Below, piece by piece: positions 27,823 to 36,509 of a DNA stretch of 64,000 nt (its first letter is position 1; each line of letters begins with the position of its first letter). Under the pieces are notes generated by a model, which saw nothing but the letters and a program-made list of their open reading frames with translations, made no database searches and was not told where the DNA came from. This DNA is from Terrabacter aerolatus (GTDB lineage Bacteria > Actinomycetota > Actinomycetes > Actinomycetales > Dermatophilaceae), in contig NZ_BJYX01000004.1 of NCBI RefSeq assembly GCF_007991735.1, positions 124,001 to 188,000 on the forward strand. The letters run 5' to 3'. A program made the position numbers and the translations under genes.

Positions 27823-29369
27823 GCGAGGAGGGCGTCCGCACGGACGAGGCCGTCGTCGGGACCCCTGACGCGGGCGACGACGGCGCTGCGCGTGGCACGA
27901 GGAGACCGCCCTCGAGAGACGCCCTCACCGCTCGGCGGGGGCAGGTGCAGGAGGGCGAGGACCCCCGCCGCTGGAAGGCGCTGTGGGTCTGCCTCGTCGC
28001 TGGCTTCATGACCCTGCTCGACGTCAGCATCGTCAACGTCGCGCTGCCGTCGATCCAGAGCGGCGTCCACGCCACCCCGAGCGACCTGCAGTGGGTCGTG
28101 TCCGGCTACGCCCTCGCGTTCGGGCTCACCCTCGTGCCCTCGGGGCGCATCGGCGACGTCCTGGGCCGCCGCACCGTCTTCGTCGTCGGGGTGGTGCTCT
28201 TCGGCCTCGCCAGCCTCACGTGCGGCCTGGCCCCGAACAGCGCCCTGCTCGTCGTGGCGCGGCTCGTGCAGGGAGCAGCCGGCGGCATCCTCAACCCGCA
28301 GGTGTCGGGACTGATCCAGCAGCTCTTCCGCGGTGCGGAGCGCGGCCGCGCCTTCGGGCTGCTCGGCGCCACGATCGGGATCTCGACCGCGGTCGGCCCG
28401 GTCGTGGGCGGGGTCATCCTCGACGGGCTGGGCGAGCAGAGCGGCTGGCGGTGGATCTTCTTCGTCAACCTCCCGATCGCCGTCGCGGCAGTCGTCCTCG
28501 CGATGCGCTGGCTGCCCGACCCGCCGCCCCGCGACCACACACGACGGATCGACGCCGACCCCGTCGGCGTCGTCCTCCTGGGCGCCGGTGTGCTCGGCGT
28601 CCTGCTCCCCGTCGTCGAGTCGGGACGTGGCGGCGCCGGCATCCCGTGGTGGGTGGCGGTGCTGGGCCTGGCCTTCCTCGGCGCGTTCTTCGGGTGGGAG
28701 CGCGCCTACACCCGCAGGGGCCGCAGCCCGCTCGTCGACCTGGCCCTCTTCGGCGTGCCCGGCTACGCATCGGGTGCCGCTGTGGGGACCATCTACTTCG
28801 CCGGGTTCACCGGGATCTTCTTCGTGCTGACGATCTTCTTCCAGGAGAGCCTCGGCTACACGCCCCTGCTCGCTGGTCTCGCCGTCACGCCCTTCGCCGC
28901 CGGATCGGCCGTCACGTCCGCGATCGGCGGACGCCTCGTCAGCCGCTTCGAGCGCTCGCTCGTCACGGTCGGGCTGACGGTGGTCCTCGTCGGTGTGGTC
29001 GGCGTCGACGTCGTCCTCGCGTCGGTCGACGGCTCGTCGCTGGGCTGGTGGCTGGCCGGTCCCCTGCTCGTGGCAGGCGTCGGCAGCGGCCTGGTGATCT
29101 CCCCCAACATCACCCTGACCGTCGACCAGGTGCCCGTGGAGCGGGCCGGGACGGCCGGCGGGCTCCTTCAGACGGGACAGCGCATCGGCACGGCCGCGGG
29201 CATCGCCCTCGTCGGTGCCGTCTTCTACTCCGGGGCCACGTCCGGACACGGCCTCGATGCCGCCGGCGCCCTCCGCGTCGCAGCCGGGCTCGTCGCCGTC
29301 GCCCTGGCCGCGAGCGCTGCGGACCTGCGCCAGCGTCGCCGGCTCGACCGCGGGCGCGAGCCCGCCTGA
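27819..29369 (+). CDS. MFS drug/proton antiporter, DHA2 (14-helix) family
   Basis: A 516-residue transporter with an N-terminal charged tail of about 45 residues and 14 predicted helices. LDVSIVNVALPSIQ is the DHA2 motif of helix 1, GRIGDVLGRR the loop 2-3 MFS motif, and motif C appears as LLGATIGISTAVGPVVGG in helix 5. GTG 27819 overlaps the DUF1810 stop. A multidrug or toxin export role is likely. There is no adjacent TetR-type regulator. Confidence 0.87.
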   Translation: MSEEGVRTDEAVVGTPDAGDDGAARGTRRPPSRDALTARRGQVQEGEDPRRWKALWVCLVAGFMTLLDVSIVNVALPSIQSGVHATPSDLQWVVSGYALAFGLTLVPSGRIGDVLGRRTVFVVGVVLFGLASLTCGLAPNSALLVVARLVQGAAGGILNPQVSGLIQQLFRGAERGRAFGLLGATIGISTAVGPVVGGVILDGLGEQSGWRWIFFVNLPIAVAAVVLAMRWLPDPPPRDHTRRIDADPVGVVLLGAGVLGVLLPVVESGRGGAGIPWWVAVLGLAFLGAFFGWERAYTRRGRSPLVDLALFGVPGYASGAAVGTIYFAGFTGIFFVLTIFFQESLGYTPLLAGLAVTPFAAGSAVTSAIGGRLVSRFERSLVTVGLTVVLVGVVGVDVVLASVDGSSLGWWLAGPLLVAGVGSGLVISPNITLTVDQVPVERAGTAGGLLQTGQRIGTAAGIALVGAVFYSGATSGHGLDAAGALRVAAGLVAVALAASAADLRQRRRLDRGREPA

Positions 29370-29376
29370 CGGTATC

Positions 29377-29418
29377 CGCGGAAATCCGTCCCACCGGCCG
29401 ACGGGACGGATTTCCGCG
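29377..29418 (+). terminator. Terminator after DHA2 transporter
   Basis: CGCGGAAATCCGTCCC at 29377-29392 pairs with GGGACGGATTTCCGCG at 29403-29418 across a 10-nt loop, 8 bp after the stop. Confidence 0.8.
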
Positions 29419-29518
29419 AACTGCCCGCACGGAAACGGACAAAAGGTTTGAATCGGTCTACGCCCGGGCGGTCCTGCCGGGTGACAGCCACCTCGACACC
29501 TCAGTCTGGACGTCCCCG

Positions 29519-30502
29519 ATGAACCTCCTCCTCCTTCCTCGACGCCGCGGCCTCGGCCCGGTGCTCGCCGTCCTCGCCTCACTCACCCTCCTCGCGGCCG
29601 CGGCCCCCACCGCCTCGGCGGTGGGGGGCGCGGTCCCCGCCACCCCCACCGGCCTGCCCACCACGATCGAGGGACTCTCGCCCTACGTCCCCCCGACCGG
29701 GTGCGACCTGCGCGCCCGGACCGGCTCCGTCAAGCTCGCCAAGCTGATCCAGGCGACCTACGCGAACACCTACGGACTGTCGCGCAGCTGCACCTCCGCG
29801 ACCACGCCGTCGTCCGAGCACTTCGACGGTCGGGCCGTCGACACCTTCTTCAACGTGCGCAACGCCACCGAGCGCGCCGAGGCCAATGCCGTCCTCAGCT
29901 GGCTGCTCAGCACCGACAAGGCGGGCAACCAGTACGCGAACGCCCGGCGTCTCGGCGTCATGTACATCATCTGGAACAACAAGATGTGGAGCTCCTACCG
30001 CTCCGGCGAGGGATGGCGGCCCTACAGCACGTGCGCGACGACACCGTCCGCCGCCTACGACACGGCCTGCCACCGCAACCACATCCACATCAGCCTCTCC
30101 TGGGAGGGCGCCAACGGTCGCACGTCCTTCTGGACGAAGGCGGTCGCGCCGGTGGACTGGGGCCCGTGCCGGCCCGCCGACCTCAACTGGTCGTCCGGCA
30201 ACGCCGCCCCGAACCCCAGGCCCTGCCCCCGCTACGCGACCGTCAAGGCCCCGACCGGCGCCAGCGCGTTGCTCAAGGAGCTCGTGCCCCGGTCCGGCAT
30301 GGTCCTGCGACCCGGCATGGCCGGGCCAGCCGTGTCCTCGCTCCAGAAGGCCGTCGGCGTCTCCCCCGTCACCGGCACCTTCGCGTCGGTCACGACGAGC
30401 CGGCTCAAGACCTGGCAGACCAGGCACGGCGTCGCGGCGAGCGGCATCGCCGACGCGTCGACCTGGCGCGCCCTGCTCGCGGCGAACGGCATGCACCACT
30501 GA
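29519..30502 (+). CDS. Secreted M15-like peptidase with C-terminal peptidoglycan-binding domain
   Basis: A 327-residue exported protein. Residues 1-34 are a signal peptide ending ASA. The central domain (about 60-230) has SEHFDGRAVD (H-x6-D) near 100-108 and HIHISL near 189-194, the zinc-ligand pattern of LAS/M15 D-Ala-D-Ala-type peptidases as seen in ARB_07466-like domains. Residues 258-322 form a PG_binding_1 domain (GMAGPAVSSLQKAVG). It probably trims cell-wall peptides. ATG 29519; the upstream -10 is not obvious. A 16-bp hairpin follows. Confidence 0.8.
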   Translation: MNLLLLPRRRGLGPVLAVLASLTLLAAAAPTASAVGGAVPATPTGLPTTIEGLSPYVPPTGCDLRARTGSVKLAKLIQATYANTYGLSRSCTSATTPSSEHFDGRAVDTFFNVRNATERAEANAVLSWLLSTDKAGNQYANARRLGVMYIIWNNKMWSSYRSGEGWRPYSTCATTPSAAYDTACHRNHIHISLSWEGANGRTSFWTKAVAPVDWGPCRPADLNWSSGNAAPNPRPCPRYATVKAPTGASALLKELVPRSGMVLRPGMAGPAVSSLQKAVGVSPVTGTFASVTTSRLKTWQTRHGVAASGIADASTWRALLAANGMHH

Positions 30503-30507
30503 CCCGC

Positions 30508-30546
30508 CGGACCGCCGTCGGGGCACGCAACCCCGACGGCGGTCCG
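30508..30546. terminator. Bidirectional terminator
   Basis: CGGACCGCCGTCGGGG at 30508-30523 pairs with CCCCGACGGCGGTCCG at 30531-30546 with a 7-nt loop, between the convergent wall-hydrolase and MFS genes. Confidence 0.85.
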
Positions 30547-30602
30547 CAGCAGGACCGGTCCGGCCCTCGGGCCGGATGGCTCAGGCCGTCGAGCGCGATC
30601 GG

Positions 30603-31871
30603 TCAGGCGGCGCGGGACGACGTGGCGGCATACGCGTGGTCGACGGCCGTCCGCACCCGACGGTGGGGCCACGTCGCCGCGACGACGGCGATGAGCGCGA
30701 GACAGGCCGCAGCACAGACCGAGACCCCGGTGGGGGCGCTCGTGTGCTGCCCGACCCAGCCGGCGGCGAGGAACGACAGGCCGGCGGCTGCGATGGACAC
30801 GCTGCCGGCGAGGCTGAAGATGCGACCGCGCAGGGCCGGCTCGGTGACGAGCGCGAAGGTCGCCTGCAACGGCACCATGAACGCCTGGAGCGTGCCCGAG
30901 ACGAAGAAGAGCGCGGCGACGACCCAGATCGGCGGCTGCAGGAACGTCAGCAGCAGCGGCACCGGCATGAGCAGTGCGAGCGGCACGATGGACTGGTTCT
31001 GCTGGCGCACGTCGCGGCGCCCGATGACGATGATGCCGACGATGGCGCCGACGATGGGGGCCGCCATGAGCATGCCGCCCCACCCGTTGCGCCCGGCGAT
31101 GGGAATGGCGAGGGCCTCGGGGGCGGCGATGCCGAGGCTGGCCACCGCGCTCAGCGTCACGAGCCGGGCGAGGACGGGGTGGCGGGCCAGGTCGCCGGCC
31201 GCGGTCGACAGGTCGTGGACGAAGCCGCGCAACCCGCGGCCACGATCGCCCCGGACCGGTCGCAGCGGCACGACGAAGAGGATGACCAGAGCAGCTCCGA
31301 CGAAGGTGAGCAGGTCGAGCAGCAGCCCCGTCTCGGGGCCGACGAGGGCGATGATGCCGCCACCGACCGCGAGCCCGATCGCCTGGTTGAACTGCTCGGA
31401 CATCGCGCCCAGGCCCACGGCGCGCGCGTAGAGGTGGCGGTCCTCGAAGAGATCGGTGAGCAGCACCATGTTGGACGCCGTCGACGCGCCCCCGACCAGC
31501 TCGAGGGCGAAGAGGACGAGGAACATCAGCCACAAGGTCGAACCGGCGAAGACGAGCCACATCAGCCCCAGCACGCAGGCCGCCCGGACGAGGTGGGACC
31601 AGATGAGCACCCACTTGTACGGGAACCGGTCGACGACCGGACCGACGAGGCTGCGCCCGAAGAACGTCGGGACGAGGCTCACCGCGAGCGTCGTCGCCGT
31701 CGCCAGCGGCGAGGACGTGCGCTCGTAGACCACGGCGGCGATCGTCACGCGGGCGATGTAGTCGCCCCACATCGACAGGGCGTTGGCCAGGAAGATCGGC
31801 AGGTAACGGGGCACCCGGAGGACGGCGCCGTACGTCGGCACACTGCCGCCCTGGCCCTCGCTCCGAGTCAC
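30603..31871 (-). CDS. MFS transporter, EntS/MFS_3-like
   Basis: A 422-residue 12-helix transporter. The loop 2-3 motif is the degenerate GPVVDRFPYKWV, as in the MFS_3 subgroup that includes EntS. The substrate is unknown. GTG at 31871 overlaps the glnE stop (GTGA), so it is translated after glnE although it has no obvious link with nitrogen control. It ends at the shared hairpin. Confidence 0.83.
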   Translation of the reverse strand: MTRSEGQGGSVPTYGAVLRVPRYLPIFLANALSMWGDYIARVTIAAVVYERTSSPLATATTLAVSLVPTFFGRSLVGPVVDRFPYKWVLIWSHLVRAACVLGLMWLVFAGSTLWLMFLVLFALELVGGASTASNMVLLTDLFEDRHLYARAVGLGAMSEQFNQAIGLAVGGGIIALVGPETGLLLDLLTFVGAALVILFVVPLRPVRGDRGRGLRGFVHDLSTAAGDLARHPVLARLVTLSAVASLGIAAPEALAIPIAGRNGWGGMLMAAPIVGAIVGIIVIGRRDVRQQNQSIVPLALLMPVPLLLTFLQPPIWVVAALFFVSGTLQAFMVPLQATFALVTEPALRGRIFSLAGSVSIAAAGLSFLAAGWVGQHTSAPTGVSVCAAACLALIAVVAATWPHRRVRTAVDHAYAATSSRAA

Positions 31872-34800
31872 GGGACGACGCTACCCCGAGGTGGGGACTC
31901 GTAAAAGTTGAAATCAGTGGCGTGACGCGACCGTCTCGCCACCCGGCGCCACAGCTCGGCGAGGGCGGCGCCCTCACCGGCGGATCGGCCCATGATCCGA
32001 CCGACGCCGTCGAGGTCACGCAGGTCGGACGGCACGCTGTCGATGGGCCGACCGCGCCACAGGACGCCGGCGTTGCGCATGAGCGCGCCGAGCTGCCAGG
32101 CCTCCCGGAGGGCGTCGACGTCCTCGGCGGGGACGAGCCCCTCGGAGCGGAGGGCAGCCAGCCCGGCCATCGTGCCGGTCACCCGGAGGGCGGGCCGGGC
32201 GTGGGCGTGCCGCAGCTGCTGCAGCTGGACGACCCACTCGACGTCGGTGAGACCACCGCGCCCGAGCTTGAGGTGCGTCCGCGGGTCGGCGCCCCGCGGC
32301 AGGCGCTCGCTCTCCACCCGAGCCTTGAGGGTGCGGATGTCGCGGACCTGGCTCTCGGTGATCCCACCCTCCGGCCAGCGCAGCGGGTCGATGAGCTCGA
32401 GGAAGGCCGCGGCCAACGACTGCGGCCCGGCGACCGGCGTGGCGCGCAGCAGGGCCTGGAACTCCCAGGTGAGCGCCCACCGCTCGTAGTAGGTCCGGAA
32501 GGAGTCGACGCTGCGCACGAGCGGGCCCGCCTTGCCCTCGGGACGCAGGTCGGCGTCGAGGCCGAGGCCGGGGTCGGGCCCCGAGCCGGACAGCAGCTTG
32601 CGCAGCTCCTGGACGACGAGCGTCGCGCGCGCCTGGACCTCCTGCTCCGACGAACCCGGATGCGGCTGGTGCACGAACATGACGTCGGCGTCCGAGGCGT
32701 AGCCGAGCTCACGGCCGCCGAAGCTGCCCATGGCGACGACGAGGACGTCTCCGCCGACGGGCGCGCCCTCGCGCCGCTCGACCTCGCGCGTGGCGACCTC
32801 GAGAGCGACCTGGATCGTGGCTCCCGTGAGGTCGGCCAGCGCAGCGCCGACCCCGGCCAGGTCGATGACCCCGACGAGGTCGCTCATGACGATGCGGAGC
32901 AGCTCGTGTCGCCGGATCGCGCGGATCGCCGCGACCGCGTCGGCGGCGGAGTCGCGCCGGCCGGCCGCCGACTGCATCGTCGCCGTGACGGCCTCACGGC
33001 TCCGGGGCGTCAGACCGTTGTCGTCACCGAGGATCGACACGCTCTCCGGTGAGCGGACGAGGAGGTCGGCGGCATACCTGCTGCGGGCCAGGCAGTGCGC
33101 GAGCCGGTCGGCGGCCCGACCCTCGTCGCGGAGCATCTTGAGGTACCAGTGCGTCGTGCCGAGCTCGTCGGACACGCGCCGGAAGGACAGCAGGCCCGCG
33201 TCGGGGTCCGCCTCGTCGGCGAACCACCCGAGCATGACGGGCAGCAGCGTCCGCTGGATCGCGGCCCGCCTGCTGACACCCGTCGTCAGGGCCTCGATGT
33301 GGCGCAGCGCGCCCGCCGGGTCGCGGAAACCGAGCGCTGCCAGGCGCTGTCGTGCCGCCTCCGGGCTGAGCCTGGACTCGGTGGGGCTGAGCTTGGCCGC
33401 CGCCGCGAGCAGGGGCCGGTAGAAGAGTCGTTCGTGGAGGCGGCGCACCTCCCGGGCCGAGGCCTGGCGGTCGGCGACGACGGCGCGCTCGGGGTGCGTG
33501 CGGTGCCCCATGGCGCGACCGAGGCGGCGCAGGTCGGCCTCGGTCACCGGCATGAGGTGGGTGCGCCGCAGCCGGTGGAGCTGGATGCGGTGCTCGAGGC
33601 AGCGCAGGTGCCGGTAGGCGCGGTCGAGGACGGCTGCGTCCTCGCGACCGACGTAGCCGCCGCGAGCCAGGGCCGAGAGCGCCTCGAGCGTCGTGGCCGA
33701 CCGGAGGCTGGGGTCGGTGCGCCCGTGGACGAGCTGGAGCAGCTGCACGCTGAACTCGACGTCGCGCAGGCCACCCGGGCCGAGCTTGAGCTGACGCGCG
33801 GCCTCGTTGGCCGGCACGTGCTGCTCGACCCGGCGCCGCATGGCCTGGACGTCCTCGACGAAGTTGTCGCGACCGGCGGCCTCCCACACCATGGGCGAGA
33901 TCTCGGCCTTGTAGCGCAGGCCGATCTCCTTGTCGCCGGCGGAGACCCACGCCTTGAGCAGCGCCTGGAACTCCCAGGTCTTGGCCCAGCGCTCGTAGTA
34001 CGCCTTGTGGCTGCTGATGGTGCGCACCAGGGGTCCGTGCTTGCCCTCGGGGCGCAGCGCGGCGTCGACGGGCCACAGGCTGCCCTCCGGCGTCGGGACC
34101 GAGCAGGCCCGCATCAGGGCCGTCGCCAACGCCGTGCCGACGCGCAGAGCGGTCTCCTCGTCGGCCCCCTCGGCCGGCTCCGCGACGAAGATGACGTCGA
34201 CGTCGCTGACGTAGTTGAGCTCGCCACCACCGGTCTTGCCCATCCCGATGACCGCCAGCCGACAGGCCTCGTGACCGGGGCCGTGCTCCTCGCGGGCGAT
34301 GACGAGGGCCGCCTCGAGGGCGGCCTCGGCCAGCTCGGCGAGTGCCTCACCGACGGCCGGCATCTCCCCCAGCGGGTCCGCGGCCGTGACGTCGAGCGCA
34401 GCGATCCGCAGCAGGCCACGGCGGTAGGCGATGCGCAGCGCGTCGTGCGCCGTGAGCTCGCCCCGGCCCTCGGCCACGGCCGAGACGAGCTCGGCGCGCA
34501 CCTGCTCTCCCGTGTGTCGCTCGGCGCGGGCGGCGTCGACCCAGTGCTCCGGGTGACGGACCAGCTCGTCGACGAGGGCGGTCGAGGCGCCGAGCACACC
34601 GAGGACGCGCACCCGGCCGACTCCCGCCGTCGCGAGCTCCGTCGCGAACGCCGACACACCCCAGCCCGGGGCGTCGTCGAGACGCCCGAGCGCCTCCATG
34701 ACGCGCACCAGCCCGAGCAGGCACTGGTCGGGGTCGGCGGTGTCGCCCATCACGGCTGCGAGGTCGTCGAGCTGGCCGCCGTCGACGGCGGACCGGATCG

Positions 34801-34900
34801 GCAGCAGCGCGCGGTCGTCGATGAGGCCGACGGCGCGATCGGGGTCGGCGAAGCCGAGCCGGGCCAGGGCGCCCTCGGTCGTGCTGGTGCGTGATGACAT
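31868..34900 (-). CDS. glnE: Bifunctional glutamine synthetase adenylyltransferase / deadenylylating enzyme
   Basis: A 1010-residue enzyme with two nucleotidyltransferase halves. The N-terminal half has GGGELNYVSDVDVIFV near residue 225-240 and the C-terminal half GGRELGYASDADVMFV near 725-740; each retains the paired Asp residues. Each is followed by an LRPEGKxGPLVR segment (twice in the protein). By homology the N-terminal half removes and the C-terminal half adds AMP on GlnA Tyr402. ATG 34900 is used. It follows glnA2 by 79 bp on the same strand and is coupled to a downstream MFS gene. Confidence 0.95.
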   Translation of the reverse strand: MSSRTSTTEGALARLGFADPDRAVGLIDDRALLPIRSAVDGGQLDDLAAVMGDTADPDQCLLGLVRVMEALGRLDDAPGWGVSAFATELATAGVGRVRVLGVLGASTALVDELVRHPEHWVDAARAERHTGEQVRAELVSAVAEGRGELTAHDALRIAYRRGLLRIAALDVTAADPLGEMPAVGEALAELAEAALEAALVIAREEHGPGHEACRLAVIGMGKTGGGELNYVSDVDVIFVAEPAEGADEETALRVGTALATALMRACSVPTPEGSLWPVDAALRPEGKHGPLVRTISSHKAYYERWAKTWEFQALLKAWVSAGDKEIGLRYKAEISPMVWEAAGRDNFVEDVQAMRRRVEQHVPANEAARQLKLGPGGLRDVEFSVQLLQLVHGRTDPSLRSATTLEALSALARGGYVGREDAAVLDRAYRHLRCLEHRIQLHRLRRTHLMPVTEADLRRLGRAMGHRTHPERAVVADRQASAREVRRLHERLFYRPLLAAAAKLSPTESRLSPEAARQRLAALGFRDPAGALRHIEALTTGVSRRAAIQRTLLPVMLGWFADEADPDAGLLSFRRVSDELGTTHWYLKMLRDEGRAADRLAHCLARSRYAADLLVRSPESVSILGDDNGLTPRSREAVTATMQSAAGRRDSAADAVAAIRAIRRHELLRIVMSDLVGVIDLAGVGAALADLTGATIQVALEVATREVERREGAPVGGDVLVVAMGSFGGRELGYASDADVMFVHQPHPGSSEQEVQARATLVVQELRKLLSGSGPDPGLGLDADLRPEGKAGPLVRSVDSFRTYYERWALTWEFQALLRATPVAGPQSLAAAFLELIDPLRWPEGGITESQVRDIRTLKARVESERLPRGADPRTHLKLGRGGLTDVEWVVQLQQLRHAHARPALRVTGTMAGLAALRSEGLVPAEDVDALREAWQLGALMRNAGVLWRGRPIDSVPSDLRDLDGVGRIMGRSAGEGAALAELWRRVARRSRHATDFNFYESPPRGSVVP

Positions 34901-34979
34901 GGGGGTCGAATCGCTAGGTGCCGGTGGGTCGCTGGGGTCGTTCGGACGCGCTCGGGCGCGCTCGGAGTCGGAGGGTGCG

Positions 34980-36317
34980 TCAGAGCCGGGGCAGGTAGCG
35001 CTCGAGCTCGAAGCGGGTGACCTCGTGACGGTAGTCGAGCCACTCCTGCCGCTTGTTGCGCAGGAAGAAGTCGAAGACGTGCTCGCCGAGGATGTCGGCG
35101 ACGAGCTCGCTCTCCTCCATGACCTCGAGCGCGCGGCCGAGCGAGGAGGGAAGCGGCTTGATGCCCATGGCGCGGCGCTCGGAGTCGGTGAGGCTCCAGA
35201 CGTCGTCCTCGGTCTCGGGCGGCAGCTCGTAGCCCTCCTCGATGCCCTTGAGGCCCGCCCCGAGCAGGACGGCGAAGGCGAGGTAGGGGTTGCACGCGGC
35301 GTCGAGCGAGCGGACCTCGACGCGCGTCGACTGACCCTTGTTGGGCTTGTGCATGGGGACGCGCACGAGCGCTGACCGGTTGTTGTGACCCCAGGTCAGG
35401 TGCGCCGGGGCCTCTCCCCCACCCCAGAGCCGCTTGTAGGAGTTGACCCACTGGTTGGTGACGGCCGCGATCTCGGCCCCGTGGCGCAGCAGTCCGGCGA
35501 TGAACTGCCGCCCGACCTTGCTCAGCTGGTAGGGGGCACCGGCCTCGAAGAAGGCGTTGGAGTCGCCCTCGAAGAGCGAGAGGTGCGTGTGCATGCCCGA
35601 GCCGGGGTGCTCGGAGAACGGCTTGGGCATGAAGGTCGCGTAGATCCCCTGCGTCAGGGCGACCTCCTTGACGACCGTTCGGAAGGTCTGGATGTTGTCG
35701 GCCGTGCTCAGGGCGTCGGCGTAGCGCAGGTCGATCTCGTTCTGACCGGGCGCGCCCTCGTGGTGGCTGAACTCGACCGAGATCCCCATGTTCTCGAGCA
35801 TCGTGATGGCCGCACGACGGAAGTCGTGACCGGTGCCGTGCGGCACGTGGTCGAAGTAGCCGGCGTCGTCGACCGGGATCGGCCGGCCGTCGGCGTCCCT
35901 GCCCTGCTCGAGCAGGAAGAACTCGATCTCGGGGTGGGTGTAGAAGGTGAAGCCGAGGTCCGCGGCCTTGCCGAGGGCCCGCTGGAGCACGTGGCGCGGG
36001 TCGGCGAAGCTCGGCGTGCCGTCGGGCAGCTGCAGGTCGCAGAACATCCGGGCCGTGCCGGGCGGGTCTCCGCGCCACGGGAGGATCTGGAAGGTCGAGG
36101 GGTCGGGCTTGGCCAGCATGTCGGCCTCGTAGACCCGGGCGAAGCCCTCGATGGCCGAACCGTCGAAGCCGATGCCCTCGGCGAAGGCCCCCTCGAGCTC
36201 GGCCGGCGCGACGGCCACCGACTTCAGCGTGCCGAGGACGTCCGTGAACCACAGACGGACGAAGCGGATGTCTCGCTCTTCGATCGTGCGCAGCACGAAC
36301 TCTTCCTGACGGTTCAT
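34980..36317 (-). CDS. glnA2: Glutamine synthetase GlnA2-type (glutamate-ammonia ligase homologue)
   Basis: A 445-residue GS-I homologue. Active-site segments HPEIEFFLLEQ, GQNEIDLRYAD, GSGMHTHLSLF and NRSALVRVP are present. The region aligned with the adenylylation loop reads YELPPETEDDVWSL and lacks the [10 protein letters not shown] Tyr, so control by GlnE is unlikely. ATG 36317 is preferred to the in-frame ATG at 36335 because CAGGA lies eight bases upstream and the length fits GlnA2 (about 446). In other actinobacteria GlnA2/3 proteins include polyamine gamma-glutamylating forms, so the substrate is not certain. Confidence 0.88.
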   Translation of the reverse strand: MNRQEEFVLRTIEERDIRFVRLWFTDVLGTLKSVAVAPAELEGAFAEGIGFDGSAIEGFARVYEADMLAKPDPSTFQILPWRGDPPGTARMFCDLQLPDGTPSFADPRHVLQRALGKAADLGFTFYTHPEIEFFLLEQGRDADGRPIPVDDAGYFDHVPHGTGHDFRRAAITMLENMGISVEFSHHEGAPGQNEIDLRYADALSTADNIQTFRTVVKEVALTQGIYATFMPKPFSEHPGSGMHTHLSLFEGDSNAFFEAGAPYQLSKVGRQFIAGLLRHGAEIAAVTNQWVNSYKRLWGGGEAPAHLTWGHNNRSALVRVPMHKPNKGQSTRVEVRSLDAACNPYLAFAVLLGAGLKGIEEGYELPPETEDDVWSLTDSERRAMGIKPLPSSLGRALEVMEESELVADILGEHVFDFFLRNKRQEWLDYRHEVTRFELERYLPRL

Positions 36318-36443
36318 GTGTCGATCCTGCCGCATGGGTGTTTCACGGATGTTGCGACACACGAGCTCGGGACGAGAGGCCTGTCGTATGCCGGGTGGTT
36401 CGTGGGGTGCGCCTGCCTCGTTCGTCGCTGGGCGGGCGACGCG

Positions 36444-36501
36444 GAGGGCCCCCGGGAACACGTCCCGGGGGCCCTCGCTGTCATGACCCGAGGGTCATGA
36501 C
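36444..36501 (-). terminator. Two hairpins downstream of the M6 peptidase gene
   Basis: GAGGGCCCCCGGGA at 36444-36457 pairs with 36463-36476, and GTCATGACCC at 36480-36489 pairs with GGGTCATGAC at 36492-36501. Both follow the minus-strand protease stop at 36510. The remaining 36318-36443 is the glnA2 upstream region and contains a GTATGCCGGGTGG copy at 36386-36398. Confidence 0.7.
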
Positions 36502-36509
36502 GGGTTCGG

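Noticed and set aside
29370-29518. c-di-AMP (ydaO) riboswitch before the secreted wall hydrolase
   Set aside because: The spacer is mostly a terminator plus about 100 nt and lacks the conserved aptamer segments.
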